Below are positions 1-6,895 of a DNA stretch of 64,000 bases, in pieces. The number at the start of each line of letters is the position of its first letter. The first letter of the stretch is position 1. The translations under genes and the position numbers were made by a program. The notes beneath the pieces are model-generated. The model was not told where the DNA came from. It did not search any database and saw only the letters and a program-made list of their open reading frames with translations. This DNA is from Gp1-AA122 sp036378535 (GTDB taxonomy: Bacteria > Acidobacteriota > Terriglobia > Terriglobales > Acidobacteriaceae), in assembly GCA_036378535.1 (NCBI GenBank), contig DASUWH010000073.1, forward strand, positions 1-64,000, written 5' to 3'.

Positions 1-1764
1 CTGGGCGATCTTCTGCCGGGCCGCGACTGTATTAAACGGATCATACTTCGCGAGCCGCCGCAGAATTGCCATCTGCGTACGCAGCATGTCTCCGTCGGCG
101 ACAGCCGCGAGAACTTTCCGTGCTGCCGCTTCCACTTTCTCCATGGCTTGCGAAATATAAACCCGCGTCATCGCTATCGGCAGGGAAGAGGCGGCCTCGC
201 CATTGGCTTCGACTAATTTTTGGGCGCGCAGGACGGCCGATTCCATGGCGTAGGTTTCGATGACCATGTCGGCGATGGCACCCATGATCTCCTGCTGATC
301 CTGGATGGCCTGCATATACTTCTGCGTGGCTGCGCCGGCGGCGAACAGGCCGAGCTTCTTGGCGTTAGCCATCACTTTGCGCTCATCGGCCAAGGGGCCT
401 TCAATCTCGTCACCCATGCTCGGTCCCGCCAGAACCTCATCCATCAGTTTCTTAATGGCGGGCATGAGCGGCAATTGTCCCGACATGGCGCGCTTCAGCA
501 GGAAGCCGGTGATGATCAGGCGATTGATCTCGTTGGTGCCCTCGAATATCCGGTTGATGCGGGCATCGCGGTAGGCGCGCTCGGCGGGGTACTCCTCGAC
601 GAAGCCGTAGCCACCGTAAATCTGCACGGTCTCGTCGACCACGTAACTGACCATCTCCGAGCCCCACACCTTGATGATGGAGCACTCGACGGCATACTCC
701 TCGATGGCTTTGCGGACCTGCTGCATGGAATCAGCAGTAGATTTGTCCACTTCCGAGAGGGCGACGTCCATCATGCCCACGGTGCGGTAGACCATGGATT
801 CGCCGACATAGATGCCCACCGCCATGTTGGCAAGTTTCTCGCGCACCATGCCGAAGTCGGCGATTACTTTGCTGAAAGCCCTACGCTGCTTGGCGTACGC
901 GATGGCGTTCTCAATCGAGACGCGCGCACCGCCAACGCACATTGCTCCCAGTTTGAAGCGGCCCACGTTCAGAATGTTGAAGGCAATGACGTGTCCTTTG
1001 CCGATTTCGCCCAGCAGATTCTCTACAGGAACCTTGCAATCATTCAGGATGATGGGGCAGGTGGAGGAGCCGCGGATGCCCATCTTGTGCTCTTCGGCGC
1101 CGATGGAAAATCCGGAGAATGTCTTCTCGACCAGGAATGCGGTGAATTTCTCGCCATCGATCTTTGCAAACACGGTGAACAGGTCGGCGAAGCCGGCGTT
1201 GGTGATCCACATCTTCTCGCCGTTAAGTACGTAGTGCTTGCCGTCCTTGGAAAGTTCGGCGCGGGCGCGGCAATTCAGGGCATCGGAACCGGATGAGGCT
1301 TCCGACAACGCATAGGCGCCCACGATCTCCCCCGCGGCGAGACGGGACAGGTACTTCTTTTTCTGATCTTCGGTTCCGAAATAAATAATGGGCAGGGTGC
1401 CGATGCCGGTATGGCCGCCCCAGGTAGTGGCGAAGCCGGCGTACTTGGCAATGTGGTCGCCGATAATGGCCGAGGTGACCTTATCCATCTCCATGCCGCC
1501 ATAGGCCTCGGGGATGTCCACCGAGCTCAGCCCCAGTTCGCCGGCTTTTTTCAGCAGGTCGCGGGTGACGGAAAAATCCTTGTGCTCCATCTTTTCGATA
1601 TTGGGCAGGATTTCATTGATCGCAAAATCTTCCGCGGTTTGTGCGATAAGCTGATGCTGCTCGCTGAAGTCTTCGGGGGTGAAAACTTCGGCCGTAGTGC
1701 GTTCTTCGAGGAGGAAACTTGCGCCTGCGACTTTGGATTTCGGAACTGCTTGCGTTGTAGCCAT
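1..1764 (-). CDS. acyl-CoA dehydrogenase, FadE-like (3' end beyond window)
   Basis: Flavin-dependent acyl-CoA dehydrogenase, which introduces the alpha-beta double bond in the first step of fatty-acid beta-oxidation. 588 codons are open from the ATG at 1764 to the window edge without a stop, so the C-terminus is missing. The N-terminal half carries the family run GAYALSEASSGSDAL and WITNAGFAD. The catalytic-glutamate motif FEGTNEI follows, with Glu about residue 408, and then an extended C-terminal helical region as in the long (about 600 residue) FadE class. AAAAGGGG lies 10-15 bases before the start. A FadN-like enzyme is encoded at 6896, so two steps of one pathway sit close together but in opposite orientation, unlike the single fadNAE operon of Bacillus. 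Family assignment is firm; the substrate chain length is not visible. Confidence 0.95.
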   Translation of the reverse strand, partial: MATTQAVPKSKVAGASFLLEERTTAEVFTPEDFSEQHQLIAQTAEDFAINEILPNIEKMEHKDFSVTRDLLKKAGELGLSSVDIPEAYGGMEMDKVTSAIIGDHIAKYAGFATTWGGHTGIGTLPIIYFGTEDQKKKYLSRLAAGEIVGAYALSEASSGSDALNCRARAELSKDGKHYVLNGEKMWITNAGFADLFTVFAKIDGEKFTAFLVEKTFSGFSIGAEEHKMGIRGSSTCPIILNDCKVPVENLLGEIGKGHVIAFNILNVGRFKLGAMCVGGARVSIENAIAYAKQRRAFSKVIADFGMVREKLANMAVGIYVGESMVYRTVGMMDVALSEVDKSTADSMQQVRKAIEEYAVECSIIKVWGSEMVSYVVDETVQIYGGYGFVEEYPAERAYRDARINRIFEGTNEINRLIITGFLLKRAMSGQLPLMPAIKKLMDEVLAGPSMGDEIEGPLADERKVMANAKKLGLFAAGAATQKYMQAIQDQQEIMGAIADMVIETYAMESAVLRAQKLVEANGEAASSLPIAMTRVYISQAMEKVEAAARKVLAAVADGDMLRTQMAILRRLAKYDPFNTVAARQKIAQ

Positions 1765-1780
1765 CAGAAGGACCCCTTTT

Positions 1781-2014
1781 TCACCACAGCGGACACAAAG
1801 CACGCGATCGCCAATTTGTGCCACTCACAAAGCGTTGGATGCCAACCTGGCGGTGAACGACATTGAAGTTTATAAGCAGTCCAGTGGATTTGCCACTGAG
1901 CTTGAGGTACGAAAGGACTTGGGCCTGATGGATTGGTGCAATAGCGTTAATGGACTTCAGTTCAACGACCACAAGATCCTCGACCAGAACCTCCGTTACC
2001 ACAAAGGGCGCCAA
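1781..2014 (-). pseudogene. decayed GxxExxY protein, C-terminal fragment
   Basis: The minus strand reads VVELKSINAIAPIHQAQ then LSYLKLSGKSTGLLINFNV, the C-terminal core of the small GxxExxY proteins (PDDEXK-like nuclease fold). The N-terminal half with the name-giving GxxExxY motif is absent. The reading frame opens from a TTG directly inside a CCTTTGTGGT-type phrase, and the end runs into unrelated codons. Intact members are about 125-130 residues long; this is 77 with perhaps 55 homologous. Both ends carry the CACCACAG/ACCACAAAG phrase that often borders these genes in Acidobacteriota. I read it as a remnant; a frameshifted upstream half was not found. Confidence 0.6.
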
Positions 2015-2113
2015 GGAACATAAAGGGGTTAACTAGCATAGGCGCGGAATAATTGCTGTGACCTTCGTGGCGATCTTTCTTCGATCATGGAGGAGCGAGG
2101 TAAACTACTACGA

Positions 2114-2884
2114 ATGGCGATTTCCAATTCCACCGAGCGCTTCTCCTCGCGCGTTGAGATGTACCTTCGCTACCGGCCAGGGTACCCGGCCGCAATCTTG
2201 GAACCGCTGCGGAAAGAGTGCGGCTTGACCGCCGACTCGATTATTGCCGACGTTGGCTGCGGAACCGGCTTTCTCGCCAAGGTCTTTCTTGAGTACGGTA
2301 CCCGTGTGTTCGGCATCGAGCCCAACAAAGAAATGCGCGAAGCCGGCGAACGCTTTCTGCAGGATTGTCCCAAATTCATGAGCCTGCCGGGAACTGCCGA
2401 GGACACCAGCTTGCCTGAGCATTCGGTTGACTTCGTCACTGCGGGTCAGGCGGCACACTGGTTTGATCGCGAGCGGGCGCGTAGGGAATTCCGCCGTATT
2501 CTCAAGCCCGGTGGCTGGGCTGTGCTTATATGGAATGACCGCGCCACCGATTCCACTCCTTTTTTGCGCGAATATGAGCAACTACTGCAGAAGTATGGAA
2601 CCGACTACCATGAGGTTCGTAGAGTGGATATGGAAATGGCGGAGGGCGTAGCGAACTTTTTCGCTCCTAATCCTGTGCGCAGGAAGACGGTGGCCAACCG
2701 GCAGGAGTTCGATTTCGAAGGTCTTCAGGGCCGGCTGCTATCGTCATCTTATTCTCCCCAGGATGGACATCCCAATTACCAGCCTATGATGACGGCCCTG
2801 CGCCGGCTCTTCGATACTTCTCAGAGAGACGGGATCGTCCAGTTCGACTATGAGACTCACATGTACTACGGGCAACTCGACTAG
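2114..2884 (+). CDS. class I SAM-dependent methyltransferase
   Basis: Predicted cytosolic methyltransferase of the Methyltransf_11 type. Motif I (VGCGTG) lies about 45-50 residues from this start, followed by the acidic end of strand 2 (FGIEPN) and the motif-III-like stretch ILKPGGWAVLIW. The N-terminal NSTERFSSRV...YRPGYP is typical of a subfamily annotated only as class I methyltransferase, so the substrate is unknown. An in-frame ATG at 2087 would add nine residues. I chose 2114 because GAGG lies 13 bases upstream, nothing precedes 2087, and homologues usually begin just before the STERFS run. It stands alone, 51 bases before the decarboxylase gene and on the same strand, so co-transcription is possible. 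Confidence 0.88.
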   Translation: MAISNSTERFSSRVEMYLRYRPGYPAAILEPLRKECGLTADSIIADVGCGTGFLAKVFLEYGTRVFGIEPNKEMREAGERFLQDCPKFMSLPGTAEDTSLPEHSVDFVTAGQAAHWFDRERARREFRRILKPGGWAVLIWNDRATDSTPFLREYEQLLQKYGTDYHEVRRVDMEMAEGVANFFAPNPVRRKTVANRQEFDFEGLQGRLLSSSYSPQDGHPNYQPMMTALRRLFDTSQRDGIVQFDYETHMYYGQLD

Positions 2885-2935
2885 AGTCCACCCAGGCCGC
2901 GTCGCAATTCATTTCCTTTTCTAAGAGGAAGAGCC

Positions 2936-4375
2936 ATGGACGAGCCGAAAACTTACCACATGTCCCCCGAAGATTTTCGTCGTCACGGGTACGCGGTGAT
3001 CGATTGGATTGCGGACTACTACAGCAATATAGAAAAGTTCCCGGTGCTATCGCGCGCTGCACCGGGCGAGATTGGATCGTCCCTGCCGGCAGAAGCTCCC
3101 CGGAAGGGTGAACCATTTGATCGCATCCTCAAAGATGTCAACGACCTGATTCTGCCGGGTATCACCCACTGGCAGTCGCCCAATTTCTTTGCCTACTTTC
3201 CTGCGAATGGATCCGGTCCGGGCATTCTCGGTGATTTGCTCTCATCCGGGTTGGGTGTGCAAGGCATGCTCTGGTCAACCAGCCCTGCCTGCACGGAATT
3301 GGAAACGCATGTTCTTGATTGGCTCGTGCCGGTGCTGGGCTTGCCGGAAAAGTTCCTGTCTAGCAGCAGCGGCGGGGGAGTGATCCAGGACACCGCTTCC
3401 AGTTCTTCGCTCTGCGCTTTGCTGGCAGGGCGGGAACGGGCCACCGGATTTTCCAGTAACGCCAACGGCTGCGACGGCCGCCTCGTCGCGTATACGTCAT
3501 CGCAGGCCCACTCCTCGATCGAAAAGGCGGTCAAAATTGCGGGAATTGGCGCCAGGAATTTAAGGCTGATCGAAGTCGATTCGAATTTCGCTATGAAGCC
3601 GGAGGCCCTCTCTCGCCAGATCGACGACGACCAACGTGCTGGCCTGATTCCGTGTTTTGTGTGCGCCACCCTCGGGACAACGTCCTCGAATGCCTTTGAT
3701 CCTCTGGCCCAGATCGGCCCGATCTGCCGTCAGCACAACCTGTGGCTGCATGTGGATGCCGCCATGTCCGGCACCGCCGCCATCTGTCCCGAGTTTCGCT
3801 GGATGAATGAAGGCCTGCAGTTCGCTGACAGCTACGCCTTCAACCCTCATAAGTGGATGTTCACCAACTTCGATTGCGATTGCTTCTGGGTGGCGGACCG
3901 CAAAGCGCTTATCCACACCCTCAGCGTCCTGCCTGAATACTTACGCAATAAGGCGACCGAGTCGGGTGCGGTCATCGATTATCGCGATTGGCATATTCAG
4001 CTGGGCCGCAGATTTCGTTCCCTGAAGCTGTGGTTCGTGATTCGGCATTACGGGATCGAAGGCCTGCAATTCCATCTTCGCCAGCATGTTGCCTTGGCGC
4101 AACAATTTGCCGACTGGGTTGGGAGTGATGCGCGCTTCGAACTGGCTGCGCCTGTTCCGCTCAACCTGGTCTGCTTCCGCGACCGCCGCGGCGACTCCGC
4201 CAATCAGGCATTGATGGAAAAGGTGAATGCAAGCGGCGATCTCTTCATCACCCACACGAAACTGGATGGCAAATTCACCTTGCGCTTCTGCGTCGGCCAG
4301 ACGAACACCACCGAGCGTCACGTGCGGCAGGCATGGAAGCGCATTCAGGAAGAAGCTGGGAGGATTGGGAATTGA
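2936..4375 (+). CDS. pyridoxal-phosphate decarboxylase, aromatic-L-amino-acid type
   Basis: Group II PLP-dependent decarboxylase (the DDC/tryptophan decarboxylase family) predicted to convert an aromatic amino acid to its amine. At 479 residues it has the family length. The N-terminal MSPEDFRRHGYAVIDWIADY and HWQSPNFFAYFPA segments are diagnostic. The cofactor residues are in place: His192 in SQAHSSIEKA stacks on PLP, Asp274 in HVDAAMSG pairs with the pyridine nitrogen, and Lys306 in FNPHKW forms the Schiff base. A ribosome site (AAGAGGAAGAGCC) precedes the ATG. The exact substrate (tryptophan, tyrosine, phenylalanine or DOPA) cannot be read from sequence alone. It ends in a repeat array shared with the convergent patatin gene. 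Confidence 0.93.
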   Translation: MDEPKTYHMSPEDFRRHGYAVIDWIADYYSNIEKFPVLSRAAPGEIGSSLPAEAPRKGEPFDRILKDVNDLILPGITHWQSPNFFAYFPANGSGPGILGDLLSSGLGVQGMLWSTSPACTELETHVLDWLVPVLGLPEKFLSSSSGGGVIQDTASSSSLCALLAGRERATGFSSNANGCDGRLVAYTSSQAHSSIEKAVKIAGIGARNLRLIEVDSNFAMKPEALSRQIDDDQRAGLIPCFVCATLGTTSSNAFDPLAQIGPICRQHNLWLHVDAAMSGTAAICPEFRWMNEGLQFADSYAFNPHKWMFTNFDCDCFWVADRKALIHTLSVLPEYLRNKATESGAVIDYRDWHIQLGRRFRSLKLWFVIRHYGIEGLQFHLRQHVALAQQFADWVGSDARFELAAPVPLNLVCFRDRRGDSANQALMEKVNASGDLFITHTKLDGKFTLRFCVGQTNTTERHVRQAWKRIQEEAGRIGN

Positions 4376-4496
4376 ATAATTGAGCAATTGAGTAATTGAG
4401 TGATTGAGTAATTGAGTAATTGAGCAATTCTCTACGTGGCCTGCCTCAACTCCCCAATTACTCAATTCCCCAATTACTCAATTCCCCAATTACTCT
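4371..4496. repeat. AATTGAG tandem array forming an inverted repeat between convergent genes
   Basis: The left arm (4371-4429) repeats a roughly ten-base unit of the form TAATTGAG/CAATTGAG six or seven times. After a 16-base centre the right arm (4446-4496) carries the complement as CCCCAATTACTCAATT units. The arms can pair, placing a large AT-rich stem exactly between two convergent stop codons (TGA at 4373-4375 and the reverse TGA at 4496-4498). It may serve as a two-way terminator, but there is no oligo-T tract. Confidence 0.75.
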
Positions 4497-5431
4497 CAGT
4501 CAGCCGGGACGGCTGCTGGGCTGGTCATATCCGTCCGGGAGGGCAGGCTGGCTACGGGGGATGGCAGGTTCAGCCAGGCCCGAACCTCGGGTAATGACGC
4601 CCGCATAGATGCTTCTCCGGCACGGATCAAATCACAGGAATGCTCGAAGTCGTCGTATTTGAACGACTTCACCTCTGGTTCCACCAGAAGATCGGTCCAC
4701 GGACGCCACAACGAAGAGCTGTTTTCCTGCGCGATGGCAAAGCACTGCCCAATCACGTCGAACAGATGCCGCGGCACTCCGCCTACGTCCCATCGTCCTT
4801 TGAGATGAACGGCGAGAACCCGATCCGCGCCCATCTCTCGCAGCGGCCGGGTAGGAACCGGGTGCGCCAGCATGCCGTCCACCAGAACTTTGTTGTCGAT
4901 GCGAATGGGTTCGAACATGCCGGGATAGGCGCAGCTGGCACGCACCGTGTCCACCAGACCACCCCGCTGGAATATTACGCCAGCCCCACTGGCGAAATCT
5001 GTCGCGGCGACTGCCAGTGGGATCCGCAGCTCCTCGAAGGTCTTCACCTTGAGAACGTTGTTCAGCAGCCCGGCCATGCGGCGGTTCGAGGCGAATCCGT
5101 AGCGCGAGATCGTCCAGCGGGCGAAGTCGCGGAAGCGCACGCGGCAGGCAATGTCTTCCATCTCCGCGGCCGATGCGCCCGAGCAGTAGATAGCCCCGAT
5201 AAGGGCGCCCACGCTGGTTCCAGCTACAAAACTGATAGGGATATTTTCTTCTTCGAGAACTTTGAGAACGCCAATATGGGCGATGCCGCGAGCGAACCCG
5301 CCACCCAGGGCGATGCCTATCTTGGGCAGGGAAGACGGGGCGGGGGTAAGCGTCTGGCCGCGGGATAGTTCCCGGCCAAAACTTCGTACCGAACGGACAA
5401 TTCTATCCAGTACACCCACCGGAGCCCCCAC
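4496..5431 (-). CDS. patatin-like phospholipase, RssA type
   Basis: Serine lipid acyl hydrolase with the patatin Ser/Asp dyad. The glycine-rich oxyanion loop GGGFARG is at residues 43-49, the nucleophile is Ser73 in GTSVG, and the catalytic Asp is Asp185 in VDGMLAHPVP. At 311 residues it resembles bacterial RssA/YchK proteins with no added beta-barrel or cyclic-nucleotide domain, and no signal peptide is evident. The start is a GTG at 5431 because the frame closes a short way upstream with TAA and no ATG is available in between. No good Shine-Dalgarno was found, so the start is the weakest part. Substrate unknown. Confidence 0.9.
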   Translation of the reverse strand: MGAPVGVLDRIVRSVRSFGRELSRGQTLTPAPSSLPKIGIALGGGFARGIAHIGVLKVLEEENIPISFVAGTSVGALIGAIYCSGASAAEMEDIACRVRFRDFARWTISRYGFASNRRMAGLLNNVLKVKTFEELRIPLAVAATDFASGAGVIFQRGGLVDTVRASCAYPGMFEPIRIDNKVLVDGMLAHPVPTRPLREMGADRVLAVHLKGRWDVGGVPRHLFDVIGQCFAIAQENSSSLWRPWTDLLVEPEVKSFKYDDFEHSCDLIRAGEASMRASLPEVRAWLNLPSPVASLPSRTDMTSPAAVPAD

Positions 5432-5590
5432 ATCGGTTCGCCCGGACCCTAAAATCTCTTACGCAACTAAGATGCCAGTCCTGTGGAAATGATTGCTTCA
5501 ACTCCGCCCGCCTACAAGTTACTTCCGAGGTGTTACCCTCCCGATTCCGAAGGTCGTGACTAAGTCCTGTAATCCTGCTAGCTTAGCAAT

Positions 5591-6085
5591 ATGATCCGCG
5601 AGATTTCCGCGGGGGGCGTAGTGGTCCGGCGCATAGCCGGAACCTGGAACATCGCCGCCATTGAGCCTCGCCGCGACCCTGTTGCCGCCGACTCGCGTGC
5701 GAAAAAGAAGTCACCTTCTTCCTTATTGGCATTGCCCAAAGGGCTAGTCGATCCGGGCGAGAAACCTGACCAGACGGCCATTCGCGAAGTGCGGGAGGAG
5801 ACCGGAATCACCGCTAGCCTGATCACGAAACTGCGGGATATCAAATATTTCTATGTGCGTTCCTGGGGTGATCGCGAGCGCGTTTTCAAGGTCGTCAGCT
5901 TTTACCTGCTGCGTTACGAGTCGGGGCGGATTGATGATGTTTCTCCCGAGATGCGTGTGGAAGTGGAGCGCGCGCTCTGGATTCCTCTGGCCGAGCATAC
6001 GCGCCTGACCTACCGCAGCGAGCGGGAAGTAGTGCAACTGGCGCAGGCGTACATGAATGCTCATCCCGAACTGGCCACCGTCTGA
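5591..6085 (+). CDS. Nudix hydrolase
   Basis: Small (164 residue) Nudix-fold pyrophosphohydrolase. The complete Nudix box GX5EX7REUXEEXGU runs from Gly51 to Ile73, with Glu57, Arg65-Glu66, Glu69 and Glu70 in place to bind the divalent metal. The N-terminal strand MIREISAGGVVVRR and the loop LLALPKG before the box are typical of Ap4A/(d)NTP-type members, but substrate preference cannot be deduced. It is monocistronic: a promoter-like element and a hairpin separate it from the next gene. Confidence 0.92.
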   Translation: MIREISAGGVVVRRIAGTWNIAAIEPRRDPVAADSRAKKKSPSSLLALPKGLVDPGEKPDQTAIREVREETGITASLITKLRDIKYFYVRSWGDRERVFKVVSFYLLRYESGRIDDVSPEMRVEVERALWIPLAEHTRLTYRSEREVVQLAQAYMNAHPELATV

Positions 6086-6198
6086 AAGGCCTTCCTCCTC
6101 GCGCATCAGTCACAAAGAAGTGTGATCTGTGCACTTGCGCCATGCAGCCCAGCGTGAGTCAAGAGTTGAGGTTTTTCCCGCTATTAAAACGTTTTTTC

Positions 6199-6226
6199 TT
6201 GACTTTCAGAGTAGCGGTGCTAGCAT
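6199..6226 (+). promoter_or_regulatory. sigma-70-like promoter
   Basis: TTGACT (6199-6204), a 16-base spacer and TAGCAT (6221-6226). The -35 box matches five of six bases and the -10 four of six. Transcription would start near 6233, ten bases before a strong hairpin. Confidence 0.5.
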
Positions 6227-6242
6227 GAGGACAACTTAATAA

Positions 6243-6300
6243 GGCGCGTGCCGTGTGCCATCCTCACCCCACATCTAATACGGTACGCGCCTGTTGTTTT
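6243..6300 (+). terminator. hairpin with T-rich tail in a 5' leader
   Basis: GGCGCGTGCCGT (6243-6254) pairs with ACGGTACGCGCC (6280-6291) with a single mismatch across a 25-base loop, followed at once by TGTTGTTTTTG. It resembles an intrinsic terminator or attenuator. It sits about 200 bases after the Nudix stop and directly after the promoter candidate at 6199. The T tract is interrupted, so strength is uncertain. Confidence 0.5.
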
Positions 6301-6397
6301 TGCGGTTGCCATCGCGCGGAGAACCCCTCTCGCCATTCCAGAAACTACGAATTTTTCGTACAAGGGAAATCGAGAACCAATTTTTGTGGAACCCTCC

Positions 6398-6844
6398 GTG
6401 AGCCTGCGTGTTCTTTTTAGTGATTACAAAAAAGTTCTGGCCGTAATCGCTCTGGCCTCGATTACCACTCTGCCTGGGAGCGGTCGCACTCATCCCCTGC
6501 GCCACGCGCCATCCAAGGCTGAGGCAGATTATGTTTCGGCCCTGGCTACCGCCAACCGTTTTTTGTATGCATGGCAAAGCCATGACGAGGAAGCCGGGTT
6601 ACTGCTCCTCACCGAAGCGGCTAAAAAACGCAGTTCAGAGGAGCAGGTCGCCGATTTTTTCGCCGATTCCGGCCTTACCACTTACGAAATTGGCCGAGGT
6701 AAGAAGCTGAAACCGGGGATCTACGTTTTTCCCTTGGCCCTCTACATTTCGAACGAGAGAGAAAACCGCTGCCGTCCTCGATATTCCCAGGTTAGCGTGG
6801 TCAAGACTGGAAAACAGGACTGGGGCATAGATACACTTCCATAG
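6398..6844 (+). CDS. hypothetical exported protein
   Basis: Not assigned to a family. From the GTG at 6398 the product is 148 residues: a short basic start (SLRVLFSDYKK), a hydrophobic stretch VLAVIALASITTL that could be a signal peptide, then a soluble domain. That domain contains ANRFLYAWQSHDEEAGLLLLT and SSEEQVADFFADSGLTTYEIG, reminiscent of small SnoaL/NTF2-like folds, though this is only an impression. The same frame is open back to 6248. GTG codons at 6389 and 6398 are the likeliest starts because they put the hydrophobic segment at the N-terminus; none has a strong Shine-Dalgarno. It has its own promoter and leader hairpin, which supports a separately controlled gene. Confidence 0.6.
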   Translation: MSLRVLFSDYKKVLAVIALASITTLPGSGRTHPLRHAPSKAEADYVSALATANRFLYAWQSHDEEAGLLLLTEAAKKRSSEEQVADFFADSGLTTYEIGRGKKLKPGIYVFPLALYISNERENRCRPRYSQVSVVKTGKQDWGIDTLP

Positions 6845-6895
6845 AAGCTGTCAGCTCCCAGTTATCTGCTGTCAGCCCTGCCGAGCCAATAGCCA

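Noticed and set aside
220..1296. 358-codon plus-strand open frame
   Set aside because: Antisense to the acyl-CoA dehydrogenase, whose motifs are continuous on the minus strand.
4371..4496. CRISPR array
   Set aside because: Units are about ten bases without unique spacers, and no cas genes are nearby.
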